NCBI GenBank assembly: GCA_036270095.1
Contig: DATBDE010000045.1
Span: 1-43,446, forward strand
Source: DATBDE01 sp036270095
Lineage (GTDB): Bacteria; Actinomycetota; Thermoleophilia; Solirubrobacterales; Solirubrobacteraceae
Direction: 5' to 3'
Length of the DNA stretch: 43,446 nucleotides
Shown here piece by piece: positions 7,854 to 16,100 of the stretch (positions are counted from its first letter, which is position 1; each line of letters begins with the position of its first letter). Under the pieces are notes generated by a model that worked only from the letters and a program-made list of their open reading frames with translations, was not told the origin of the DNA and did no database searches. Both the position numbers and the translations under genes were made by a program.

Positions 7854-9287
7854 ATGAGCACCGAGCCCGAGCGCCAGCACCCCAACGTGACCCTCGCGGT
7901 CCTCGCGCTGTCCGCGCTGGCCTTCTCGCTGCTGCAGTCGCTCGTCGCACCGGCGCTGCCGGCCATCCAGCACGACGTCTCGGCCTCCGAGAGCGGCGTG
8001 GCCTGGATCCTGACCGCCTACCTGCTCAGCGCGTCGGTGGCCACACCGCTGATCGGCCGCCTGGGCGACATCCACGGCAAGGAGCGTGTGCTCTTCTGGG
8101 TATTGGTGGCGCTGGCCGCCGGGACGCTGGTCTCGGCGCTGGCCACTTCGCTGCCGGTGCTGCTCGCCGGCCGGGTCATCCAAGGCGTCGGCGGCGGCGT
8201 CTTCCCGCTGGCGTTCGGGATCATTCGCGACGAGTTCCCGCGCGAGCGCGTGGCCGGCAGCATCGGGCTGATCTCCGCGATCCTCGGGATCGGCGGCGGG
8301 GCGGGCATCGTGCTCGCCGGCGTCCTCGTCGACAACCTCTCCTACCACTGGCTGTTCTGGGTCCCGCTGGTCGCCGTGGTGGTCGCGGCCGTGGCCACCG
8401 CCCTGTTCGTGCCCGAGTCGCCGGTCAAGGCGCCGAGTCGCATCAACTGGCTCGCCGCCGCCCTGCTCTCCGCCGGCCTGGCCGCGGTGCTGCTCGCGAT
8501 CAGCGAGGCACCGGGCTGGGGCTGGGGCTCGGCCCGCACGATCGGCCTCACCGCCTTCGGCTTCGTCGTGCTCGCGATCTGGGTGTGGGTCGAGCTGCGC
8601 AGCCGCGACCCGCTGGTGGACATGCGCGTGATGCAGCTGCCGGCCGTGTGGCGCACGAACCTCGTCGCCTTCCTGCTCGGCGCGGGGATGTACAGCTCGT
8701 TCATCCTCATCCCCCAGCTCGTCGAGTTGCCCAAGTCGACCGGGTTCGGTTTCGGCGCGTCGGTGACCGCGGCCGGCCTGTTCATGGTGCCCTCGACGGT
8801 GATGATGCTGCTGGCGGGGTCCTTCGCCGGGCGGCTGGAGGCCCGCTTCGGGTCCAAGCCGTTGCTCACCGTGGGCGCGATCGTGACCGCGGCGTCGTTC
8901 GCCGTGCTGGCCTTCGCCCACGACGCGAGCATCGACATCTACCTGGGCGCGGCGCTGCTCGGGCTCGGGATCGGCCTGGCCTTCGCGGCGCTGGCGAACC
9001 TCATCGTCGAGGCCGTGCCACCGGACCAGACCGGCGTCGCCACCGGCGTCAACACGATCGCGCGCAGCCTCGGCGGCGCCCTGGGCTCGCAGATCGTCGC
9101 GTCGATCCTGGCCGGTAGCGTGGTCGGCGCGGCGGCGCTGCCGAGCGAGAGCAGTTTCACGATCTCGTTCGCGCTGGCCTCGGGCTTGCTCGCGATCAGC
9201 GCCTTGTTCGCGCTCACCATCCCGGGCCGAAGGCGCCCACAACGCGCGTCGACCGGCGAACCGGCAACGGAGGCCGGCGTGGCCTGA
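7854..9287 (+). CDS. MFS efflux transporter, DHA2-like
   Basis: This 477-residue membrane protein has about 14 hydrophobic helices and typical motifs: PLIGRLGDIHGKERVL (motif A), LLAGRVIQGVGGGVFPLAFG (motif B region) and GIGGGAGIVLAGVLVDNLSY (motif C). It is divergent from the TetR gene, with only 49 bp between the starts and a shared operator region, so it probably belongs to the same regulon as the MFS gene at 5766-7226. No ribosome binding site is visible before ATG 7854. The stop is followed after 3 bp by the universal stress protein gene, so the two may share a transcript. The substrate is unknown. Confidence 0.9.
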   Translation: MSTEPERQHPNVTLAVLALSALAFSLLQSLVAPALPAIQHDVSASESGVAWILTAYLLSASVATPLIGRLGDIHGKERVLFWVLVALAAGTLVSALATSLPVLLAGRVIQGVGGGVFPLAFGIIRDEFPRERVAGSIGLISAILGIGGGAGIVLAGVLVDNLSYHWLFWVPLVAVVVAAVATALFVPESPVKAPSRINWLAAALLSAGLAAVLLAISEAPGWGWGSARTIGLTAFGFVVLAIWVWVELRSRDPLVDMRVMQLPAVWRTNLVAFLLGAGMYSSFILIPQLVELPKSTGFGFGASVTAAGLFMVPSTVMMLLAGSFAGRLEARFGSKPLLTVGAIVTAASFAVLAFAHDASIDIYLGAALLGLGIGLAFAALANLIVEAVPPDQTGVATGVNTIARSLGGALGSQIVASILAGSVVGAAALPSESSFTISFALASGLLAISALFALTIPGRRRPQRASTGEPATEAGVA

Positions 9288-9290
9288 GCC

Positions 9291-9782
9291 ATGGCGCTGG
9301 CGCCCGCGCATCCGCCGCTCGCCGAGCCCCGTGTGGCCGGGAACATCCTGGTCGGGGTCGACGGGTCGGTGGGCGCGCAGCGCGCGCTGGCCTACGCGGC
9401 CACCCTGGCGCGCAACGAGCACGGGCGGCTCACCCTGCTCGCCGTCGTCCCCCCGCCGATCTGGACGCGGATGGCGATCCCACCGCCGGGCTACGACCAC
9501 CGCGCGATCGTGGCCGGCTGGGCCAAGCTGCTGCACCGCGCCGCCGACTGCCTGCCCGAGGACGTGTCGGTAACCACGCAGCTTGCGCACGGGCGGCCGG
9601 CTGAGGCGATCGTTTGCCACGCCATCAAGGGCTGCCACGACCTCGTCGTCGTGGGCTGTGAGGGACGTGGCCTGCTCCACGGCGCGATCGGTGGCGTGTC
9701 GCGCAAGGTGTGCCGCCGCTGTCCGGTGCCCGTGCTCGTGGTGCGCGACGCCGTTCCGGTGGCGTCGCCGGCAGTGCGGTAG
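9291..9782 (+). CDS. Universal stress protein (UspA family)
   Basis: The 163-residue single-domain cytoplasmic protein has the UspA start NILVGVDGSVGAQRALAYAA after about 18 variable residues. It has the core LVVVGCEGRGLLHGAIGGVS and ends RCPVPVLVV. The ATP-binding pattern G-x2-G-x9-G-(S/T) is nearly met, with valine at the last position followed by serine, so nucleotide binding is likely but not certain. It begins 3 bp after the MFS stop and may be co-transcribed with it. Family members aid survival under stress, but their biochemical role is usually undefined. Confidence 0.88.
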   Translation: MALAPAHPPLAEPRVAGNILVGVDGSVGAQRALAYAATLARNEHGRLTLLAVVPPPIWTRMAIPPPGYDHRAIVAGWAKLLHRAADCLPEDVSVTTQLAHGRPAEAIVCHAIKGCHDLVVVGCEGRGLLHGAIGGVSRKVCRRCPVPVLVVRDAVPVASPAVR

Positions 9783-9806
9783 CGCCTTGCGCGAGACTGC
9801 GCGGGC

Positions 9807-10514
9807 ATGTTGCTGGAGATCCTCTTTCTCGCGCTCGAGGCGGCGCTCTACCCAACGCTGCTCGCGGCGGTGGTGATCCTGCTCTCCACGCCGCGCCCGC
9901 GCCGGCTGCTGAGCGCCTACCTCGCGGGCGGCCTCATCATCTCGATCGGGCTCGGCCTCCTCATCGTCAAGGCGCTGGAGGACTCGCATGCGATCAAGAG
10001 CCAGGGCTCCACCCTGAGCTGGACCGCCGACCTCGCCATCGGCGGCCTCGCCCTGCTGCTGGCCGTGGCGCTGGCCACGCGGCAGGACCAGCGCCTCCGC
10101 GAGCGCCGGCGCCGGCGTCGTGAGGCGACGGGCAAGGTCAAGTCTGAGTCAGCCGACGACGACAAGAAGGAGCCGTGGTCGACGCGGATCCTCGCTCACG
10201 GGTCGATGTCGCTCGTGTTCTTCGCCGGCCTGATCATCAATGTCCCCGGCGCCGCCTACCTGGTGGGGCTGAAGGACATCGCCGCGGGCAAGTACTCGAC
10301 CACCGCCGAGATCGCGCTCGTCGTCGGCTTCAACCTGATCATGTTCGTGCTGGCCGAGATCCCGCTCGCGGGCCTGCTGATCGCCCCCGAGCGCACCCAG
10401 GCCATGGTCGACCGCTTCAACCACTGGCTGTCGTCGCACAGCCGTCAGGTCGCGATCGTGCTCTGCGCGTTCCTCGGGCTGTTCCTGGTCGTCCGCGGGA
10501 TCGTGGACTCGTAG
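9807..10514 (+). CDS. GAP/Sap-like (sulfolipid-1-addressing protein family) membrane protein
   Basis: The 235-residue protein has about six hydrophobic helices. It shows the family's hallmarks of an early helix ending in STPRPRRLLSAYLAGG, a charged cytoplasmic loop near residues 90-120 (RERRRRRREATGKVKSES) and a second half starting FFAGLIINVPGAAYLVGL. The PF11139-type family includes mycobacterial proteins needed to move glycolipids to the surface; most actinobacterial members are uncharacterised. The family call rests on pattern recognition only. The gene ends 1 bp from the convergent gene at 10516. Confidence 0.7.
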   Translation: MLLEILFLALEAALYPTLLAAVVILLSTPRPRRLLSAYLAGGLIISIGLGLLIVKALEDSHAIKSQGSTLSWTADLAIGGLALLLAVALATRQDQRLRERRRRRREATGKVKSESADDDKKEPWSTRILAHGSMSLVFFAGLIINVPGAAYLVGLKDIAAGKYSTTAEIALVVGFNLIMFVLAEIPLAGLLIAPERTQAMVDRFNHWLSSHSRQVAIVLCAFLGLFLVVRGIVDS

Positions 10515-10515
10515 C

Positions 10516-10890
10516 TCAGGTGGCGGTGGCGCCGCACGCGGCCGCGCTGGTCGGCGCCACGGCATAGACGAGCAGGAACAGCATGGCCGCGGACAGGAGG
10601 CCGCTCGACTCCTCCACGTACAGCGCCGCGTTGCTGGAGCGCGTCGTGGCGCCCGCGACGATGCCGTAGGAGCCCACGGCGACGGCGAGGAAGGAGACCA
10701 CGCCGATCCCGGCGGCAACCCACAGCAGCCAGCTGTGGCCGCCCAGGATGATGAACAGCAGCACGCCCACGAAGCCCAGCGGCGCGAGCAGCGCGGCCAG
10801 CCCGAACTCGGGGCGCAGCACGGCGCCCGCGCCCAGCGGGAGCGCGGTCATCAGCACGAGCAGCCAGACGAACAGGGCGACCCATTCCAC
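10516..10890 (-). CDS. Small four-helix membrane protein, unknown function
   Basis: The 124-residue protein is almost entirely hydrophobic, with about four membrane helices (starting VALFVWLLVLMTALPLGAGA). A short polar loop, TTRSSNAALYVEESSG, lies before the last helix. It stands alone on the minus strand, tail to tail with the Sap-like gene and divergent from the calcium-binding-repeat gene. No family is recognised. Confidence 0.65.
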   Translation of the reverse strand: MEWVALFVWLLVLMTALPLGAGAVLRPEFGLAALLAPLGFVGVLLFIILGGHSWLLWVAAGIGVVSFLAVAVGSYGIVAGATTRSSNAALYVEESSGLLSAAMLFLLVYAVAPTSAAACGATAT

Positions 10891-10979
10891 GGGCGGGAAC
10901 CATATAACTCGCCAACCTTCGGGCCCTCCCTGCGCTGAAGCGGTGCATTCCCACGCGAAAGACGGAGGTGCAGGACCTG

Positions 10980-11507
10980 ATGATGCGTAGGCTGGTGCTG
11001 CTCGGCGTCGTGCTGGCGTTCGCCCTCATCGCGACAACCGCGCTGGCGGCCAACATGCGCGGCGGCCCGGGCGACGACACGCTCAACGGCACGCCGGGCA
11101 ACGACCGGATCGCCGGCTTCGGCGGCAACGACACCCTCAACGGCCTGGCCGGCGACGACCGGCTGCGCGGTGGTAAGGGCGACGACACGCTGAACGGCGG
11201 CGACGGCAACGACAAGCTGAAGGGCGGCAAGGGCGCCGACCACCTCAACGGCGACGCGGGCGACGACCTCATCGACGCGCGCGGCGACGGCCAGACCGCG
11301 GACGTGATCACGTGCGGCGACGGCAACGACACCGTGCGGGCCGACCGCAGCGATCAGGTCGCGGCGGACTGCGAGCGCGTCAAGCTCGGCGGCCGCCGGC
11401 ACCCGAAGCCGCCGCATCCGGCGCCGAAGCCCAGGCCCCACCCGACCCATCCGCAGCACCCGAACAACGGACACGGGAACGGCCCGAAGGGGGCGAACCG
11501 GGCCTAA
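10980..11507 (+). CDS. Secreted calcium-binding (RTX-type nonapeptide repeat) protein
   Basis: A signal peptide (LVLLGVVLAFALIATTALAA) is followed by about six glycine/aspartate nonapeptides of the type GGxGxDxLx (for example GGPGDDTLNG, GGKGDDTLNG, GGDGNDKLKG), which form calcium-binding parallel beta rolls in RTX proteins. A two-cysteine cap follows (VITCGDGNDTVRADRSDQVA, then DCERV). The tail, from about residue 140, is rich in Pro and His and ends in GHGNGPKG. ATG 10980 is used (175 aa); a GTG at 10968 and an ATG at 10983 are alternatives. GGAGG at 10964-10968 is a possible ribosome binding site. The sigma factor gene starts 29 bp downstream. Confidence 0.8.
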   Translation: MMRRLVLLGVVLAFALIATTALAANMRGGPGDDTLNGTPGNDRIAGFGGNDTLNGLAGDDRLRGGKGDDTLNGGDGNDKLKGGKGADHLNGDAGDDLIDARGDGQTADVITCGDGNDTVRADRSDQVAADCERVKLGGRRHPKPPHPAPKPRPHPTHPQHPNNGHGNGPKGANRA

Positions 11508-11523
11508 GCGCCAGCCCAGAAGG

Positions 11524-11529
11524 CATACT
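11524..11529 (+). promoter_or_regulatory. Candidate -10 box for sigma factor gene
   Basis: CATACT lies 7 bp before ATG 11537, close to the TATACT type of -10 hexamer. It would give a leaderless sigma factor mRNA independent of the upstream secreted protein gene. Confidence 0.35.
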
Positions 11530-11536
11530 GGGCCGC

Positions 11537-13129
11537 ATGGAGGCGGCTGCGCTCACGGAGACGCGCACCAGGGGGATACCGGCACTGGGCCAAGCGCGAC
11601 TGCTGCGCCTGGCCGGTGACGACCGCTTGGTGCGGGCCGTCCGCGGAGGCTCGGACGCCGCGTTCGAGGTCCTCTACGAGCGTCACCACCGCGCCCTCCT
11701 CGCGTTCTGCAGGCACATGCTGGGCACGCGCGAGGAGGCCGAGGATGCGGTCCAGAGCACCTTCCTCGCGGCCTACCACGAGCTGCGCACCGACGATGAG
11801 CGACCCATCCACCTCCAGCCCTGGCTCTTCACCATCGCGCGCCACCGCTGCCTGCGGGTGCTGCGCGCACGGCAGCCGCGTGCCGAGGCCGACCTCGAGC
11901 AGCACCCGGTGGCGACCGAGGGCCTGGGCGAGCAGGTCCAGCGCCGGGCCGACCTGCGCGAGCTGCTCGCCGACGTGGGCCGGCTCCCAGAGGACCAGCG
12001 CGCCGCGCTCCTGCTGGCGGAGCTGCACGCCATGAGCCACCGCGACATCGCCGCCGTGCTCGACGTGCCCGCGCAGAAGGTCAAGGCGCTGGTCTTCCAG
12101 GCCCGCACGTCGCTCATCGCCAGCCGCAGGGCGCGGGCGATCCCCTGCGGCGAGGTGCGGGCCCAGCTCGGCGAGCTCACCGGCGGGTCGCTGCGCCGGC
12201 GCGAGCTGCAGCGCCACCTGCGCGACTGTCCCGGGTGCACCGAGTTCCGCGCCCAGCTGCGCCGCCAGAAGGCGATGTTCGCGGCTGCGCTCCCGGTGGT
12301 GCCCACGGCCGGTCTCCGCGCGGGAGTGTTCGGCGCCACCACCGGCGGCGCGGGCGGCGCCGGCGGCGGCGGGCTGGTCGCCGGGGCGGCGGCGCTGAAG
12401 GGCGCGGCGGTCAAGATCGCGATCGGCGCCGGCGCGACCGCGGCGCTGGCCGGGGGGGTCGTGGCCGGCAGCGGCGAGATCTCCGGCCTGTCCATCGGCC
12501 ACCACGGGCATGCGGTCGTGCGCGCGTCCGGGCATCCCGCGTACCCCGCACCGCACCTGGCCGCCGCCGCGGGACCCGCCGCTCGGACCACCAGCGCCCG
12601 CGCGGCCGCGCGGGCGGGCCGCCCGCAGGCGGCGCGGCGCAGCGGGCCGCCCGCCGCATCGTCGTCGGCGCGTCACCGCGGTCGCCCGCACACGCGCCAT
12701 CACCACCACCACGCTGCGGCGACGACCCCGAGCGTTGCCACGCCTTCCTCCGACCCGGCCGCGGCGCCGAGCGAGCACGGGCAGCGCCAAGGCGTCGCCC
12801 GCGGACACGAGCGCAAGGCGGCACAGGGCGAGGCGCCGAAGGCAAGCAGCCAGCCCGAGGGCGTGACGCCCGGGAACGGCGCTGGCAACGGACAAGGCAA
12901 CGCCAACGGACAGGGCAACGCCAACGGACAGGGCAACGGCAACGGAGCGGCAAACGGCCAGGGCAACGGCAACGCCTCGACCCCGGCCTCCGAGGCGCCG
13001 CAGGCCCAGGAGAGCGAAGCGATCACGCAGCAGCAGCCGGGCCAGCAGAACGTCCCGCCGGGCCAGGCCAAGACGTCCGAGAACCACGGCAACGGCGCCG
13101 GCGGTTCCGCAAACCCCAACGGGGGCTGA
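11537..13129 (+). CDS. ECF sigma factor fused to zinc-finger/transmembrane C-terminal region
   Basis: The 530-residue protein starts with ECF sigma region 2 (about 28-85, containing EVLYERHHRALLAFCRHMLG and EEAEDAVQSTFLAAYHEL). Region 4 follows at about 138-198 (LPEDQRAALLLAELHAMSHR, then DIAAVLDVPAQKVKALVFQA). Next comes Cys204 and then His227-x3-Cys231-x2-Cys234, the zinc-binding signature of anti-sigma factors. A hydrophobic stretch (about 278-312) could be a membrane helix. The last 200 residues are low-complexity, with a HHHHH run and GNGQGN/GNANGQ repeats, and would lie outside the cell. The sigma factor and its own inhibitor module therefore seem to be one membrane-tethered chain. No separate anti-sigma gene is adjacent. 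How the sigma part would be released is unknown. Confidence 0.85.
   Translation: MEAAALTETRTRGIPALGQARLLRLAGDDRLVRAVRGGSDAAFEVLYERHHRALLAFCRHMLGTREEAEDAVQSTFLAAYHELRTDDERPIHLQPWLFTIARHRCLRVLRARQPRAEADLEQHPVATEGLGEQVQRRADLRELLADVGRLPEDQRAALLLAELHAMSHRDIAAVLDVPAQKVKALVFQARTSLIASRRARAIPCGEVRAQLGELTGGSLRRRELQRHLRDCPGCTEFRAQLRRQKAMFAAALPVVPTAGLRAGVFGATTGGAGGAGGGGLVAGAAALKGAAVKIAIGAGATAALAGGVVAGSGEISGLSIGHHGHAVVRASGHPAYPAPHLAAAAGPAARTTSARAAARAGRPQAARRSGPPAASSSARHRGRPHTRHHHHHAAATTPSVATPSSDPAAAPSEHGQRQGVARGHERKAAQGEAPKASSQPEGVTPGNGAGNGQGNANGQGNANGQGNGNGAANGQGNGNASTPASEAPQAQESEAITQQQPGQQNVPPGQAKTSENHGNGAGGSANPNGG
12878..12975 (+). repeat. 18-bp tandem repeat coding for GNANGQ
   Basis: Units of 18 bp starting GGCAACGCCAACGGACAG occur as two exact copies (12896-12913, 12914-12931), with degenerate copies on both sides. 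They encode the Gly/Asn/Gln repeats in the sigma factor tail. Copy number may vary between strains. Confidence 0.8.
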
Positions 13130-13157
13130 GCACGACGGTGCTATGACGCCGTGAAGG

Positions 13158-14606
13158 ATGCGGCGGGCCCCCCTTCTCCTCGGCGCGGCGGTGACGGTCG
13201 TCCTTGTGGTCTTCGCCGGGGGCTACGGGTACCACCGCGACGAGCTCTACTTCCTCGAGGCCGGACACCACCTGGCCTGGTCCTACGCCGACCAGGGTCC
13301 GGTCACGCCGCTGGTCGCCCGGCTCATGAGCGACATCGCGCCGGGATCCCTCACCGTCCTGCGCATCCCCTCCGCGATCGCCGCCGGCCTCGTAGTGCTG
13401 CTGAGCGGGCTGCTCGCGGGCGAGCTCGGCGGCCGCGCGCGCGCCCGGGCCCTGGCGGCGGCGTGCGCGGCGGTGGGCACGATCGTCCTCTTCAACGGCC
13501 ACCTGCTCAGCACGTCGACGCTCGACCTGCTCGTGTGGACGATCGTGAGCTGGCTCGTGGTGCGGGCGGTGCGCACGGGCGACGACCGGCTCTGGCCCGT
13601 CGCCGGCGTCGTGCTCGGGCTCGGGCTGCTGAACAAACCGCTGCCGGCCTTCCTGGCGGTCGGGCTGCTCGCGGGCGTGCTCATCGCCGGCCCGCGGCGG
13701 CTGCTGCGCAACCCGTGGGTGTGGTCGGGCGCGGCGATCGCGCTCGTGCTGTGGTCGCCGTGGATCGCGTGGCAGGCCGGCAACGGCTGGCCGCAGATCG
13801 CGGTGTCGCGCTCGATCGCGGCGGGCAACTCGACGAGCTCGCAGCGGTGGTGGGCGATCGTGCCCTTCCAGCTCCTGCTCGTCAGCCCGGTGCTGGCGCC
13901 GGTGTGGATCGCGGGCCTGGTGCGCCTGTTCCGCGACCCGGCGGTGCGCCCCTACCGCTTCCTGGCCTGGGCCTGGGTGGTGCTGGCGGTGGTGTTCATG
14001 GCCAGCGCCGGCAAGCCCTACTACCTGGCCGGGCTGCTGCCGGCGCTGCTGGGGGCAGGGGCGGTCTCGGTCGACGGGTGGTTGGACCGGGGCCGCCGCG
14101 GCCTGCGCCGCGGGCTCATCGGCATCGCGCTGGTCGGCAGTGCCGCGGTCAGCGCGATCATCGCGCTGCCGCTCGTGCCCGCCGACCGCGCGGGGCAGGT
14201 AGTGGCCACGAACCCCGACGTCGGCGAGACCATCGGCTGGCCCCGCTTCACGCAGACCGTCGCCGACGTCTACCGCCACCTGCCGGGCGCGGTGATCCTG
14301 ACCAGCAACTACGGCGAGGCGGGCGCGATCGACCGGTACGGCCCGGCGCTCGGCCTCCCCCACGCCTACAGCGGCCACAACGCGTTCGGCGATTGGGGGC
14401 CTCCGCCGAACGGCAGCGCTCCGGTCGTGGCCGTCGGCCTGGACCGCAGCGACATCGCGACCACGCTGCGCGACTGCCGCCTCCGCGCGCGCATCGACGA
14501 CGGCGTCGGCATCGACAACGACGAACAGGGCGCGCCGGTCGACGTGTGTCGCGGACCGCAACGGCCGTGGTCGGCGCAGTGGTCAGCGGTCAAGCACTTG
14601 GGCTGA
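13158..14606 (+). CDS. Glycosyltransferase family 39-like (PMT/ArnT-type) membrane protein
   Basis: The 482-residue integral membrane protein has the early luminal/periplasmic motif YGYHRDELYFLEAGHHLAWS, in which the acidic pair of the GT-C fold (D-E) can be seen. Roughly ten membrane helices follow, then a soluble C-terminal tail with LTSNYGEAGAIDRYGPALGL. This matches the PMT_2-type glycosyltransferases that use polyprenyl-phosphate sugars to modify proteins or envelope glycans. The acceptor is unknown. The 3' end overlaps the convergent aldo/keto reductase gene by 17 bp. Confidence 0.85.
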   Translation: MRRAPLLLGAAVTVVLVVFAGGYGYHRDELYFLEAGHHLAWSYADQGPVTPLVARLMSDIAPGSLTVLRIPSAIAAGLVVLLSGLLAGELGGRARARALAAACAAVGTIVLFNGHLLSTSTLDLLVWTIVSWLVVRAVRTGDDRLWPVAGVVLGLGLLNKPLPAFLAVGLLAGVLIAGPRRLLRNPWVWSGAAIALVLWSPWIAWQAGNGWPQIAVSRSIAAGNSTSSQRWWAIVPFQLLLVSPVLAPVWIAGLVRLFRDPAVRPYRFLAWAWVVLAVVFMASAGKPYYLAGLLPALLGAGAVSVDGWLDRGRRGLRRGLIGIALVGSAAVSAIIALPLVPADRAGQVVATNPDVGETIGWPRFTQTVADVYRHLPGAVILTSNYGEAGAIDRYGPALGLPHAYSGHNAFGDWGPPPNGSAPVVAVGLDRSDIATTLRDCRLRARIDDGVGIDNDEQGAPVDVCRGPQRPWSAQWSAVKHLG

Positions 14607-15609
14607 GCGGCGGCGAGGCGACGCGGTTGAGGCGCTGCTGGCCTCCGCCGTAGCGCTCGCCCTGCACCCGCCCGGCCAGCGCGTCCAGGCGCTGCTCGTC
14701 CTCGGGCGTGAGCTGCAGCGCGGGCGCCCCGGCATTGTCCTCGAGGTAGGCCACGCGCTTGGTGCCCGGGATGGGCACGATCCAGGGCCGGCGGCTGAGC
14801 AGCCAGGCGAGCGCGACCTGGCCGGGGGTGGCGGAGCGGGCGGCGGCGATCTCCTGGACCTCCTGGGCCAGCGCGGCGTTGGCGGCCCGGTGCTCCGGGC
14901 TGACGCGGGGGAAGCGGCTGTCGGAGCGGTAGTCGCTGTCGGAGAGCTCGGTGGTCGCGGTCAGGGACCCGGCCAGCAGGCCCCGCACGAGCGGCGCGAA
15001 GGGCAGGAAGCCGATGCCGAGCTCGTCGCAGGCCGGGAGCACGTCGTCCTCGACGCCGCGCTCGAGCACCGAGTACTCGCTCTGCACGCTGGAGATCGGG
15101 TGCACCGCAGCGGCGCGGCGCAGGTCGGGCGCCAGCGCCTCCGACAGGCCGATGAACCGGACCTTCCCCTCCTTGACCAGCTCCGCGAGCGCGCCGACGG
15201 TCTCCTCGATCGGCGTCTCGGGGTCGACGCGGTGCTGCTGGTAGAGGTCGATCGTGTCGACGCCGAGGCGGCGGAGGCTCGCCTCACACGCCTCGCGGAC
15301 GTACTCGGGGCGGCCGTTGATACCCCTCGGGCTGCCGTCGGTGCCGGGCACGAACCCGAACTTGGTCGCGAGCACGACCTCGTTGCGGCGGTGGCGGACG
15401 GCGCGGCCCACGAGCTCCTCGTTGTGCCCGGTGCCGTAGACGTCGGCGGTGTCGAGCAGGTTGATGCCGAGGTCGAGGGCGCGGTTGATCGTCGCGATGC
15501 TGTCGGCCTCGTCCGCGCTGCCGTACGAGCCGGACATCGGCATGCAGCCCAGGCCGATCGCCGAGACCTCGGGGCCGACCTCGCCGAGCTGCCGCATCGC
15601 GATCGTCAT
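14590..15609 (-). CDS. Aldo/keto reductase
   Basis: The 339-residue cytoplasmic TIM-barrel oxidoreductase has a complete catalytic tetrad: Asp53 and Tyr58 (LLDTADVYGTG), Lys83 (LATKFGF) and His126 (DLYQQHRVD). The NADPH-binding end is represented by IVPIPGTKR. The sequence style (QLGEVGPEVSAIGLGCMPMS) is that of the broad AKR13/YajO-like group, which reduces small aldehydes and ketones with NADPH. ATG 15609 gives a normal length for the family. It is divergent from the gene at 15647, so the 37-bp gap must hold both starts' signals. Confidence 0.93.
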   Translation of the reverse strand: MTIAMRQLGEVGPEVSAIGLGCMPMSGSYGSADEADSIATINRALDLGINLLDTADVYGTGHNEELVGRAVRHRRNEVVLATKFGFVPGTDGSPRGINGRPEYVREACEASLRRLGVDTIDLYQQHRVDPETPIEETVGALAELVKEGKVRFIGLSEALAPDLRRAAAVHPISSVQSEYSVLERGVEDDVLPACDELGIGFLPFAPLVRGLLAGSLTATTELSDSDYRSDSRFPRVSPEHRAANAALAQEVQEIAAARSATPGQVALAWLLSRRPWIVPIPGTKRVAYLEDNAGAPALQLTPEDEQRLDALAGRVQGERYGGGQQRLNRVASPPLSPSA

Positions 15610-15646
15610 CCGCTCGACAGGGTACGAGGCCCGCTATACAGGGACC

Positions 15647-16099
15647 ATGGCCTACAGCACCGCCGACGCCCGCCAGGAGATCCTCGACGTCATCGCCGAC
15701 GCCGCCGACCACATCGGCGTGGCCCTGGCCGCGCTCGGCGCCGCCTACGAGCTCGTCGACGAGGCCGCCGGCGACCGGCTCGAGAGCACGCTGTTCCGGC
15801 CGGTCCAGGTCGCGTACGGCCGCGCCCGCCGCGCCCACGAGGCCTTCGCCGCCCGCACCGGCCTGAGCGCCCGCAGCTTCGCTCAGCCCGCAGCCGGCCA
15901 CCTGGACGCGCGCGGCCAGATCGACCGCGCCGTGACCGAGGCACGCACCGCCGACGACCTCCTGGCCGAGCTCCAGGACTCCATGCTCCCGGTCGAGGTC
16001 GGCGATCCCGAGCTGCGTGCGGCGTTGGCCGACGTGCGCGAGCACCTCGACGCCGTCGGGCGCAACGCCCGCTCGGTCACCCGCGTGCTCGGGCGCTAG
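15647..16099 (+). CDS. Small helical protein, unknown function
   Basis: The 150-residue soluble protein appears all-helical (starting MAYSTADARQEILDVIADAA) and has no signal peptide or cysteine. ATG 15647 is preferred over the longer open frame. It lies 6 bp after TATACA (15635-15640), a -10-like box, and the upstream part of the frame is antisense to the aldo/keto reductase start. It could be a regulatory or four-helix-bundle protein, but I do not recognise the family. Confidence 0.65.
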   Translation: MAYSTADARQEILDVIADAADHIGVALAALGAAYELVDEAAGDRLESTLFRPVQVAYGRARRAHEAFAARTGLSARSFAQPAAGHLDARGQIDRAVTEARTADDLLAELQDSMLPVEVGDPELRAALADVREHLDAVGRNARSVTRVLGR

Positions 16100-16100
16100 G

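Noticed and set aside
12878..12975. Short repeats as a possible CRISPR array
   Set aside because: The units are contiguous 18-bp coding repeats without unique spacers and lie inside the sigma factor gene.
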